Shown here: positions 17,731 through 25,720 of the stretch, in pieces | Numbering within the stretch: position 1 is the stretch's first letter | Layout of the letters: every line of letters begins with the position of its first letter | DNA from: Verrucomicrobiaceae bacterium | GTDB lineage: Bacteria; Verrucomicrobiota; Verrucomicrobiia; Verrucomicrobiales; Akkermansiaceae | DNA length: 64,000 bases | Direction of reading: 5' to 3' | Assembly (NCBI GenBank): GCA_027487435.1 | Contig: JAIYDP010000489.1 | Span: forward strand, 1 to 64,000 | Program-made: the position numbers and the translations under genes | The notes under the pieces: model-generated | Databases searched by the model: none | Told to the model about the DNA's origin: nothing | What the model saw: only the letters and a program-made list of their open reading frames with translations

Positions 17731-17988
17731 GTGAGTCAAAAAACCTTGGCGACAGAGAGAATGACGGCTGAGGGAAAAAAGATCGGCGTAAAGGCGTTAC
17801 ACGAGGCCATCCCAAGAATACACGAGGCCATACCAAGAGTGCACGAGGCCATACCAAGAGTGCACGAGGCCATTCCAAGGATGCACAAGGCCATCCCAAG
17901 AATACACAAGGCTATGTCAAAAACGCACAAGGCTATTTCAAGAACTCACAAGGCTATGTCAAAAACGCACGAGGCTATCTTAAGCTAA
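17731..17988 (+). CDS. ORF made of 7-residue tandem repeats (85 aa), coding status uncertain
   Basis: A GTG at 17731 preceded by GGAG opens an 85-residue frame. The first 23 residues are basic, then come nine copies of a heptad HEAIPRI/HKAMSKT, with the stop in the ninth copy. The frame survives because the DNA unit is 21 bp. Changes between units are mostly conservative (V/I/M, K/E, P-R to S-K), which mildly favours translation. The opposite strand is also open through the array, as expected for a 21-bp repeat, so coding is not proven. It is divergent from dgt. No function is proposed. Confidence 0.35.
   Translation: MSQKTLATERMTAEGKKIGVKALHEAIPRIHEAIPRVHEAIPRVHEAIPRMHKAIPRIHKAMSKTHKAISRTHKAMSKTHEAILS
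17800..17988. repeat. 21-bp tandem array, nine units
   Basis: Nine head-to-tail units begin CACRAGGCYAT. Units 2 and 3 are identical (CACGAGGCCATACCAAGAGT plus G), units 6 and 8 are identical, and later units drift from GAGGCC to AAGGCT. There are no spacers, so this is a minisatellite and not a CRISPR. Confidence 0.95.
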
Positions 17989-18304
17989 AATAAACAACAA
18001 ACAAACTAATCATTTTACAAAAATTTTTGCAACAAATCTAAATTTTCTACAATCATAAACAAATGTAGTTTGCCACGGCTGCCGAATTTTCATTCAGAAC
18101 ACTTTTGTCATCAGAAAAATGCCTTTGGCAATTGCAGCCATGACCGTCTTCTCACCAAATGACCAATGTGTCGAAAAAGTCAGTGAATTTTTTGTCACAA
18201 TAAAGCGATAGCCGAAGCGAAATAATCCGTGTCTTTTTCACTACGTCGTCATTGGCGTTTGCACGTGACCTCATTTCATCAACTTCAAACTACGATACAA
18301 AACA
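17989..18304. other. AT-rich leader of the PEP-CTERM gene
   Basis: 316 bases without a supported gene. The first 70 are strongly AT-rich. A promoter for the PEP-CTERM gene is expected here, but no convincing -35/-10 pair stands out. Confidence 0.4.
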
Positions 18305-19153
18305 ATGAAAACATCACTCCTTATTGGGTCGATCACCACACTGGCTCTGTTGCCTTTGTCCCAAGCAGCTTTGCTTTTTGGTGTCACCACAGACAATCAA
18401 CTCGTGAGCTTCGATACCTCAAATCCATCGAACTTTCAATCCGCCCACGCCATTTCTGGTCTGTTTGATTCGGACGGCACAACGCCAAATCCTAACGGAT
18501 CGATTTTGAATCTCACCTCACGTCCTGGTCCTACTTCAGGGTCATTCCAACTTTGGGGCTTAGACAATCATGCCAACATGTATCAAATTTCCCTTACGGG
18601 AACAGCTACACTGGTTTCCTCGGGCTTCACTCCATCGGGCTTCAGTGCTGGTTTTTCCTTTGACCCATTTAACGACAACTTCGTTTACGCTGGCGACAAT
18701 GCGGAAAATTTCTCGCTTGATCTGAATGGCGTTCCTACAGCGAACCTTGCTCTTACCTACGCAGGTGGCGGCGTGCCATCCATTTTCGGACTCGGGATTG
18801 ACCAATCATTTGGCACCATCTTCGCCCTTGATGCAGTCAACGATAGCCTATCGACCAGCATTCAACCGAATTTCCCCGTCAATAGCGAGCTGACCGTCGT
18901 TGGTGGTCTCGGTGTGGATGTTACTTCTTTCGGCGGTCTTGTTGTCGATGCCGATGGCAACCTCTATGCCTCTCTTTCCACCGATGGTAACACCTCCGGT
19001 CTGTATTCGGTGAACTCCACGACAGGTGCAGCTACATCACTTGGCGGATTTGGCGCAGGTGTTGGCATTACCTCCATCGCCATTCCAGAACCCTCCGCAA
19101 CTCTTCTTGGCGCACTAGGTGCTCTCGCACTATTCCGCCGCCGTCGTGCCTAA
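18305..19153 (+). CDS. PEP-CTERM protein with DUF4394-like repeats
   Basis: The N-terminal signal peptide ends around SQA-ALLFG. The body has the DUF4394 look: LFGVTTDNQLVSFDTSNP, then a run of Gly-rich beta segments with FDPFNDNFVYAGDN and GGLVVDADGNLYASL, as in beta-propeller-like proteins. The C-terminus IPEPSATLLGALGALALFRR ends in a short Arg run and is a textbook PEP-CTERM exosortase signal. It is probably displayed on the cell surface or in an extracellular matrix. The PhoX-like phosphatase follows 38 bp later, so the two may be co-expressed. Confidence 0.88.
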   Translation: MKTSLLIGSITTLALLPLSQAALLFGVTTDNQLVSFDTSNPSNFQSAHAISGLFDSDGTTPNPNGSILNLTSRPGPTSGSFQLWGLDNHANMYQISLTGTATLVSSGFTPSGFSAGFSFDPFNDNFVYAGDNAENFSLDLNGVPTANLALTYAGGGVPSIFGLGIDQSFGTIFALDAVNDSLSTSIQPNFPVNSELTVVGGLGVDVTSFGGLVVDADGNLYASLSTDGNTSGLYSVNSTTGAATSLGGFGAGVGITSIAIPEPSATLLGALGALALFRRRRA

Positions 19154-19191
19154 TTTTCTCGCCCCCTCATTCAAACATAACCATACATCAA

Positions 19192-20892
19192 ATGAAATAC
19201 ACTACCACAACCATACTCGCCAGTCTCGCTCTGGCTTCCTCCCTGCACGCTCAGGGTTTCAAAACTGCGGAGGCTTCCTACCTCCTCGCCACTCCGTCAT
19301 CGGACTTCACGTTCGAGCCAATCGTCACCGTAGGTGATCGCGTGCCGCTCACTCCTAACTCGGCTCCTCCTGCTGCCACGGATTTCGCTTTCTGCGGTAT
19401 CCCTGATGCCATGGGGATTTACAAAGATCGCGCGTCCAACCAGAACATCCTCTTTGTTGCTCACGAGATTCCAAGTAATGTTAACTCACGTCCGTTTGCT
19501 AGCCTTCCTCGCTACAAAGGTGCTTGGGTTTCCCGTTTCGTTATGAGCAACAACGGCGGTATCGTAAACGGCTCCATCGCCCACAAAGAGTTGTTCCTTG
19601 AAAACACCTTCCAAGCCAACACGTCCCCGATTGAAGGAGACACTAACGGTTTCACCCGTTTCTGCTCTGGCTCCTTCGCTGGTCCTGAGCACGGCATGGA
19701 TCGTCCACTTTTCTTCACCAACGAGGAGTCCAGCAGTGGTAACTACGATTCCAATGGTTCTCAGACCGTTGTCATCGCCGATGGCAAAATGTACACCGTG
19801 CCAGACCTTGGCCGTGTGGCTCGTGAAACGACGATGGTGCAGCCTCGCCGCGATGCTTTGACCGTAGTGGTCAGCACCGAAGACGAAGGAACTCCTTCCT
19901 ACATCTACATGTATGTTGGTACCAAACAACGCCGCTCTAACAGCGTGCTTGACAAAAACGGACTGACGAATGGCAAAATCTACGTTCTCGCAGGCCGTGA
20001 CGCGCAACACAACGAAGGAACCTTCACTTCTGGCAGTCTGCCTGTGAAGTGGGTGGAAATCCCAAGTGCCGCTTCGCTCAACTCCGCAGGAATGGCTAGC
20101 GCTGCAGATGCCGCAGGTGGCTTCGGCTTCGTGCGCGTGGAAGATTCTGAGTTTGATCCAACGAATCCTACCCGCAGCATGTTCATCGCAACTACGGGTG
20201 GTTCTTCATCAAACCGCTTGGGTCGTCTTTATGAAATCTCCATGAATCCTACCTCACCAACGTCTAATGGTACTCTCAACGTGATTTATAACGCTGATAC
20301 CATCATTTATCCTTCGGGTAATTATAGCGGTGCCGCTACTGGCAGACTTTCGGGTCCAACAGCAACGGGCAACTTTGGAACATACAATCAGGGTGTCATC
20401 GGCACCACGGATTATCCTGTCAGCATCGACAACATCGCGGTTAGCAAAGATTTCATTATCTGCTGCGAAGACCGTAACTCTCCTGCTGATGCGGTCTTCT
20501 CCGCATTCAACCGCAACGGTGGCACATGGACACTGGATCGTAAAAACAACTACGCAGCCAAGCTCCAGTGCACGTTCAATTACGCCTACACCCAAGGCCG
20601 CGACCAAGGTGTAGCTCCCACCTCCAGTACATCTAATTCCCGAGGTCTTTGGGAGACATCTGGCGTTATCGACTCAAGCGCCATCTTCGGACCAGGCACT
20701 TTCGTGATCAACGTTCAAGCTCACCTCCAGGCTGTTCCCGTGGTTCCTGCAACAACTCCTCCTTCTACCACCACGACCCCTTCGATGCGTTCCAACTGCC
20801 CAGATGGTCTGGGTGGTGTGCTTTCGAAGTCTGCCGCACGAGGCAACTTCGCCGAAGATGGTCAAGTGTTGATCATGCGTCTCAAGCCATAA
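19192..20892 (+). CDS. Exported PhoX/DUF839-like phosphatase
   Basis: A signal peptide (cleavage near LHA-QG) leads into a PhoX-type propeller. Signs are FTRFCSGSFAGPEHG, FFTNEESSSGNYD, VVVSTEDEGTPSYIYMYVG, GKIYVLAG and DNIAVSKDFIICCEDRN. The last sections correspond to the conserved EDG.PSY.Y and DN...P.G..L..CED motifs of PhoX proteins. It probably releases phosphate from organic esters outside the cytoplasm using Ca/Fe. Unlike many PhoX enzymes no Tat motif is seen; the leader looks Sec-type. A Thr/Pro linker lies near residue 520. A hairpin terminator follows. Confidence 0.8.
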   Translation: MKYTTTTILASLALASSLHAQGFKTAEASYLLATPSSDFTFEPIVTVGDRVPLTPNSAPPAATDFAFCGIPDAMGIYKDRASNQNILFVAHEIPSNVNSRPFASLPRYKGAWVSRFVMSNNGGIVNGSIAHKELFLENTFQANTSPIEGDTNGFTRFCSGSFAGPEHGMDRPLFFTNEESSSGNYDSNGSQTVVIADGKMYTVPDLGRVARETTMVQPRRDALTVVVSTEDEGTPSYIYMYVGTKQRRSNSVLDKNGLTNGKIYVLAGRDAQHNEGTFTSGSLPVKWVEIPSAASLNSAGMASAADAAGGFGFVRVEDSEFDPTNPTRSMFIATTGGSSSNRLGRLYEISMNPTSPTSNGTLNVIYNADTIIYPSGNYSGAATGRLSGPTATGNFGTYNQGVIGTTDYPVSIDNIAVSKDFIICCEDRNSPADAVFSAFNRNGGTWTLDRKNNYAAKLQCTFNYAYTQGRDQGVAPTSSTSNSRGLWETSGVIDSSAIFGPGTFVINVQAHLQAVPVVPATTPPSTTTTPSMRSNCPDGLGGVLSKSAARGNFAEDGQVLIMRLKP

Positions 20893-20934
20893 TGATCTGA
20901 GTGGTTTCAAAACTTCTTTGATCTGACATTGACA

Positions 20935-20975
20935 AAGACCGGTTCGGCTCACCATTTTTTGGCCGGATCGGTCTT
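20935..20975 (+). terminator. Terminator after the PhoX-like gene
   Basis: 14-base arms (20935-20948 and 20962-20975) pair with two G-U wobbles. A T-run lies in the loop and CCTTTCTC follows. It separates the phosphatase from the SPFH cluster. Confidence 0.6.
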
Positions 20976-21002
20976 CCTTTCTCACTGGTTCCCATTTTTT
21001 TC

Positions 21003-22757
21003 ATGAACGCCGGTCGTTCCATTTCCCTAGTAACTCTCTTTCTTTGGCTTGAAGCCATCGGCATAGCCGCTGTGGCGGTCATTCTCCGTGATTCCGATTT
21101 GGTTCCGGCTGCCGCTCTCGTTTTTCTTTTGGCCTCACTTCATGCAGGCCGCCCATTATTAGGGCTGCTGTTTAGTGCCGCTGCCATGGGTACGTTTTTC
21201 AGCGGATTGATCAGCACTGCCTTTGCGGAAAATGTTCCTGTCGCTTACGCCATCGTCTCGCTCGTTTTGGGGATCGTCTGTGCGTTTCTTGGAATTCTCA
21301 GCAACCTCAAGTCCGCTCAGGACATTCCCGCACGCAAATGCTTGGTGCAACTCGCCGTTTTTCTCCACTTTCCCATCGCCGGACTTTACATGGCGGATCC
21401 CTACACGGAGTTCTTCATCAATCGGATCGTCGCTTTTCTTCTTACCGGCATCTTCGCGCTCGTGGCGGCGGATACTCTCTCGAAATTCATTTCCCGCCTC
21501 TACACGCCTAAGCGCCACTGGCACACGCTGCCATCATACGGCGCGTTCTTTTTCTATCGCTATCTTGGCCCGAAATTCGGCACTCTTTTCCCGCCTGCCA
21601 CTGCGAATCAGGAGTCGCTCAAACTCGCCGAAATGTGGATGTGGCCCAGCGTGCGGAAATCGCTGCCCGCGCTGATCGCCACCGGCCTAATTCTCACTTG
21701 GCTCGGTACGTCCGTCCACGAAATCGATTCAGCGCAGCGCGGCGTTCGCCAAACTCTCGGCTCCTGGGAAAAAGCTGACCTCGCTCCTGGACTCCACCTT
21801 TCCGCTCCATGGCCCTTCGGCCAAATTCAAAAAGTGGAAAGCGAGCGCATCCAGCACATCGTGCTCGGCTTCCGCGCTGATCCCGGCCAACCGATCCTCT
21901 GGGAGCGCGCGCACTACGAGGACGAAGAAATTTCTCTCGTCGGCGGTGGCGATGACTATCTCGCCATTTCCATCCCCATTTTTTACCGCATTTCTCGTCC
22001 CTCTGATTTTCTCAGAGCCGCCGCTGAACCGGAAAGTTTGCTGCATAGTTTTGCTGGGCGCATTGTCCAACGCCTCACGGCCTCGCTCCCCGCAGCGGAA
22101 ATCATGACCACCGCCCGCGAGCCTCTGCGCGCGGAAATCCAGTCACTTCTCCAGCAAGACCTCGATGCCGTACAATCCGGCCTTCGCATCGAAGCGGTTC
22201 ACCTGCGCGACATCCATCCGCCGGTCAATGTCGCACCCTTTTACCAAGACGTCGTCGCCGCCATCGAGGACAAGGAAACGTCCATCCACCTCGGCGAGGA
22301 TTATCGAAACGACAACTTGATTCGCTACGCTGGCAATGCCAAAGCGACGCTCTCCATCGCCGAGTCCACCCGCGATAACCGCTTGCTCGCTGCCCAAGGG
22401 GAATCGGGACGTTTCCGCACCCGCGCACAGGCTCGCAAAATCAATTCCTACCTCCATGATCTCCGCGAAGGCTTCGCCGTCTTCGATGCCACACTAGGCG
22501 GTGCGAAAAAAGCGATCTTTGACGACCGCATCAAGGGCGAAATGCCGATGCATCTTGATTTACGGAAAGTCCTCAATCCCGATCTCGTAACCACCACGCC
22601 GCCCGTCCCACAGACTCTTATCCCGCGCCCAAGCCGCTCGCGTGAAGCCTTTGACCTCGAAATTGAGGGATTCCTCCGCACCGACCGCGGCGAGATTCCT
22701 GCCGCCGACTTCAATCCTGTCGACCCTGACAACCTCCTCAAATCCCAATCAAAATGA
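21003..22757 (+). CDS. SPFH/band-7 protein with multi-pass N-terminal membrane domain (HflK-like)
   Basis: Residues 1 to about 235 form six or so membrane segments (SLVTLFLWLEAIGIAAVAV, PAAALVFLLASLHAG and others). From about 240 an SPFH domain begins (VHEIDSAQRGVRQTLGSWEK, APGLHLSAPWPFGQIQKVES), continuing with a band-7 core and an HflK-like alpha-helical tail (IRYAGNAKATLSIAESTRDN). HflK proteins normally have a single anchor, so the fused membrane domain is unusual. It overlaps the next SPFH gene in an ATGA arrangement. It is the first gene of the GC-rich SPFH/P-type ATPase cluster. Confidence 0.85.
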   Translation: MNAGRSISLVTLFLWLEAIGIAAVAVILRDSDLVPAAALVFLLASLHAGRPLLGLLFSAAAMGTFFSGLISTAFAENVPVAYAIVSLVLGIVCAFLGILSNLKSAQDIPARKCLVQLAVFLHFPIAGLYMADPYTEFFINRIVAFLLTGIFALVAADTLSKFISRLYTPKRHWHTLPSYGAFFFYRYLGPKFGTLFPPATANQESLKLAEMWMWPSVRKSLPALIATGLILTWLGTSVHEIDSAQRGVRQTLGSWEKADLAPGLHLSAPWPFGQIQKVESERIQHIVLGFRADPGQPILWERAHYEDEEISLVGGGDDYLAISIPIFYRISRPSDFLRAAAEPESLLHSFAGRIVQRLTASLPAAEIMTTAREPLRAEIQSLLQQDLDAVQSGLRIEAVHLRDIHPPVNVAPFYQDVVAAIEDKETSIHLGEDYRNDNLIRYAGNAKATLSIAESTRDNRLLAAQGESGRFRTRAQARKINSYLHDLREGFAVFDATLGGAKKAIFDDRIKGEMPMHLDLRKVLNPDLVTTTPPVPQTLIPRPSRSREAFDLEIEGFLRTDRGEIPAADFNPVDPDNLLKSQSK

Positions 22758-23761
22758 GCGAAACTACCGAAGCACCCTGTAACAAACGCATCACTGTCGT
22801 TCGCACCTTGCTCATTCTTGGCGTCGTTCTCGCCGTTGTCGTTTCCTCCTGTGGCTTCATCCTCAGTGAGACGGAAAAAGCGATCGTCGTCCGTTTTGGC
22901 AAGCCCGTCCGCACGCTTACCGAGTCAGGATTTTACCCGCGTTTTCCCGCACCCATCGAGCGAGTCATCCGCATTGACCGTCGCCTTCAGCATGCCGAGA
23001 TCCGCCTGAGCGAAACTCTGACCAAAGACCAGCGCAACGTTATCATTCCGCTCTTTTACACATGGCGCGTCGAAGAGCCGCTCACCTTCCACAATTCCGT
23101 CGGTAGCGTCGAACGCGCCGAGGAAAAGCTCAACGCGCTCATTACCTCCGCCCGCAACTCGGTCATCGGTCGCCACCCATTTGCCGAACTCATCGCCCCC
23201 GTCGGCTCGCCTACCAACTTACCGACCATCGAGAAAGACATCCTCGCCCTCGCCGCCCCTGATGCTCTTGTCCAGCTTGGGGTAAATCTCCTCTCCACCG
23301 GGATCACCCGCATCCAACTTCCCGAGGCCAACACCGAATCCGTCTTCCGCCGCATGCGCGCCGAGCGCAAGCGGGAAGCCACCAAGTTCCGCGCTGAGGG
23401 CAACGCCCAATCTGCCACCATGAAAGCAGAAACCGACCGCGAAGCCACCCGCCTGCTAGCTGATGCCAAACGCCAAGCCGAGGAAATTCGCGGTAATGCC
23501 GAAGCCGAAGCCGCCGCTCTCTACGCCGCCGCCCACGGCAGTGATCCCGAATTCTACCGTTTCCTCCGCGAGCTGCAATCGCTCCGCACCATCGTCGATA
23601 AAAACACCACACTCGTGCTCGACACCAGCATCGCCCCGCTGCATTGGCTAAAAAACTCCGAAAATCCAAATGCGAAACCAACTCCCATCCTCCCTACCCC
23701 CAAAGCAACACCGGGAAATCTCACACAAAACCCGCTCCTGAACGATACCCCTTCGGAGTAG
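22754..23761 (+). CDS. SPFH/band-7 protein (HflC-like)
   Basis: One N-terminal membrane anchor (about 17-37) precedes SETEKAIVVRFGKPVRTLTE and the typical HflC region FPAPIERVIRIDRRLQ. The helical segment has EANTESVFRRMRAERKREAT and ADAKRQAEEIRGNAEAEAA, the expected HflC signature. A Pro/Thr/Asn tail of about 35 residues ends it. Real HflC with HflK encloses the FtsH protease. The pairing here with a P-type ATPase suggests a different client. The start is inside the stop of the preceding gene. Confidence 0.88.
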   Translation: MSETTEAPCNKRITVVRTLLILGVVLAVVVSSCGFILSETEKAIVVRFGKPVRTLTESGFYPRFPAPIERVIRIDRRLQHAEIRLSETLTKDQRNVIIPLFYTWRVEEPLTFHNSVGSVERAEEKLNALITSARNSVIGRHPFAELIAPVGSPTNLPTIEKDILALAAPDALVQLGVNLLSTGITRIQLPEANTESVFRRMRAERKREATKFRAEGNAQSATMKAETDREATRLLADAKRQAEEIRGNAEAEAAALYAAAHGSDPEFYRFLRELQSLRTIVDKNTTLVLDTSIAPLHWLKNSENPNAKPTPILPTPKATPGNLTQNPLLNDTPSE

Positions 23762-23794
23762 CCCTTTGAAATCTCAAATCTCAAATTTCAAATC

Positions 23795-24223
23795 CTATCC
23801 CCCCGGCATCACCACCTCATAGCCTAACTCCCGCGCCCCATCCGCCTGCCGAACATCATGAGTCATCAATCGCCTCACACCCAACTCCGCCATCGCCGCC
23901 AGATGCAGCCGGTCGAGAGATCGGCAATGGACCTGTGTCACCGCGTGTTGCTCCATCGCCAAGGAAAAAACCCGACTCACCAACGTGCGCTTGAGGAAAG
24001 GCTCATTCGCCAAAGTCTCCGCAAGTTGCCCACGCGCTCGGGTGTATCGAGCCGTCCCCATACGTCCACCAAGATTAGCACTGCGGAGTTGAACATACGC
24101 TTCGAGTTCGGTGAGCGGGGTGATGATGATCGAAGCCTCTTGCGCTATCGCGAGGATCACCGCATTGGATTGCCCATCGAGGATAAACAGCTTAATCAAA
24201 CTACTGGTATCAATGTAGATCAA
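23795..24223 (-). CDS. PIN-domain toxin (VapC-like)
   Basis: The 142-residue protein starts MIYIDTSSLIKLF with the first PIN-domain Asp. TELEAYVQ follows, then SLDRLHLAAMAELG with a conserved Asp, and LMTHDVRQADGARELGYEV at the end. These are the acidic residues that bind metal in PIN ribonucleases. Its start overlaps the stop of the antitoxin gene (24220-24223), so the two form a toxin-antitoxin pair. The pair runs against the surrounding SPFH genes. Confidence 0.9.
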   Translation of the reverse strand: MIYIDTSSLIKLFILDGQSNAVILAIAQEASIIITPLTELEAYVQLRSANLGGRMGTARYTRARGQLAETLANEPFLKRTLVSRVFSLAMEQHAVTQVHCRSLDRLHLAAMAELGVRRLMTHDVRQADGARELGYEVVMPGG

Positions 24224-24564
24224 AATGTTGTTCTAGATTCGGCAATTTTGAGAGCCGCTAATTTCTCTTCCTCTTCGTCAAGCAAAGCAATAGCGGCGAG
24301 ATCTTCATCGGAAATCAATTTCCGTTCTTCCCGATCTTCCATCAAGGGTGTGAGGGTATCAAATGTTTCGTCGCCCCACATATCTTCTAACCATTTCCGA
24401 TGTTCCACAGGGTCAAAGCGTTTCCTCGGAGCCTGCTCTTCCACGGGCAAAAGTCGCGCCACGGGCTTGCCATCTCGCGTAATGACAATTTCACCCTCGG
24501 CTGCCAGGCTCCGCTCCGCCTCCGGCCATTTCTGCCGAACATCTCGCACTGTCATTGTTTTCAT
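24220..24564 (-). CDS. Phd/YefM-type antitoxin
   Basis: The N-terminus MKTMTVRDVRQKWPEAERSL is followed by GEIVITRDGKPVARLLPVEE, the classic Phd/YefM fold that binds operator DNA. The C-terminal acidic region (MEDREERKLISDEDLAAIAL) should wrap the toxin. ATG 24564 is preferred over 24591. It precedes the PIN toxin with a 4-base overlap and probably autoregulates the pair from the 52-bp gap upstream of the third SPFH gene. Confidence 0.88.
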   Translation of the reverse strand: MKTMTVRDVRQKWPEAERSLAAEGEIVITRDGKPVARLLPVEEQAPRKRFDPVEHRKWLEDMWGDETFDTLTPLMEDREERKLISDEDLAAIALLDEEEEKLAALKIAESRTTF

Positions 24565-24616
24565 AAAACTTGTGTAACATGTTTCACCCATCTGTCAACA
24601 TCATAGATTTCGCCTC

Positions 24617-25711
24617 ATGAAACCTCGCTCCATCCGCCAGCAAGGCCGCGCGGTCGAAGCCTTGCTCATCCTGCTGAAGCACCTCACCGCGCACGCTCGT
24701 TGGCTATTCGCTGCCTTGCTCTTATTTTACGCATGTTCCGGCATTCGCACCGTCGCCTCGAACGAGCAAGCCTTGCTCCTCCGTTTCGGAAAAATCCAAC
24801 CACAAATCCACGGCCCGGGTCTTCTCATCGGCATGCCCGATCCGTTCGACCGACTTATCCGCTTCGAAACTGGACGGGAGTTCAGCATCGCATTAAACGG
24901 CTGGGCCACTGGCGGTGCCAAAATCGGCGACCCTGATGCCCCTCCCGAGTTCACCGATGAGGAACTCAGCCTCATGCTGACACGCGATGCCGATGGCAAC
25001 ATGATCGAGATTGACAAACCTCGTCCCACCGGCACCACGCTCGATCCGGTGATAGACGGCTACACCCTCACTGCAGACTTTAACATCATTCAAGGCCGCT
25101 TCGTCATGCGTTACCGCATCGTTGATCCTTTCCGTTTCGCCACCGCCGGCGATGACATCGAGGCACTGCTCTCCCGCCTCGCTTACCGTGCCCTCTCCCG
25201 CCAAATCGGCACGCGAAATATCGACACCTCACTCACCGCCGAGCGCCGCGAACTTGCCGCTCTTGCGGAGGAATCCACCCGAGCCCTTGCTAGAGAGCTG
25301 AATCTCGGCGTCGAAATCACCGCCATCGATATCATCGAACTCGCGCCGCCCAGCCAGGTCGTCGCCGCCTTCGAGGACGTTTCCAACGCCCGCCAGTTCG
25401 CCAAAACAATCTACGAAAACTCTCGCCAATACCACGACGAGACCCTCGAAAAGCACCGTGGCGAGGCCGCCTCCATCGTCTATCGCGCCGAGGGCTACGC
25501 CTCAAACATGGTCGGCGCCGCTAAGGGCGAAGCCGCCGCTTTCAGCCAAATGCTCGCCGAGCACCGCCGCAGTCCAGGCCTCGTTTCTCAGCGCCTGCTC
25601 AGCGAGACCCTGAGCACCGTGCTTGGCGGCGTTCAATCGCGAACCCTTCTTCCTGCCGATGCAGCACGCCCCTCGCTGATGATCGAGCCCGCTCCGGAAT
25701 TCTCCCGCTGA
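24617..25711 (+). CDS. Third SPFH/band-7 protein (HflK-like)
   Basis: A basic N-terminus is followed by a membrane anchor (about 28-46). The SPFH domain begins RTVASNEQALLLRFGKIQPQ and continues GPGLLIGMPDPFDRLIRFET. An insert of about 60 residues (PDAPPEFTDEELSLMLTRDA) interrupts the usual domain. The helical tail has VSNARQFAKTIYENSRQYHD and EGYASNMVGAAKGEAAAFS. It differs from the first HflK-like gene, so the cluster carries three distinct SPFH paralogues. The toxin-antitoxin pair separates it from the HflC-like gene. The P-type ATPase follows 9 bp later. Confidence 0.85.
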   Translation: MKPRSIRQQGRAVEALLILLKHLTAHARWLFAALLLFYACSGIRTVASNEQALLLRFGKIQPQIHGPGLLIGMPDPFDRLIRFETGREFSIALNGWATGGAKIGDPDAPPEFTDEELSLMLTRDADGNMIEIDKPRPTGTTLDPVIDGYTLTADFNIIQGRFVMRYRIVDPFRFATAGDDIEALLSRLAYRALSRQIGTRNIDTSLTAERRELAALAEESTRALARELNLGVEITAIDIIELAPPSQVVAAFEDVSNARQFAKTIYENSRQYHDETLEKHRGEAASIVYRAEGYASNMVGAAKGEAAAFSQMLAEHRRSPGLVSQRLLSETLSTVLGGVQSRTLLPADAARPSLMIEPAPEFSR

Positions 25712-25720
25712 AATTTTCCC

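Noticed and set aside
17800-17988. Possible CRISPR array
   Set aside because: The units are contiguous 21-bp repeats with no unique spacers and no cas genes nearby.
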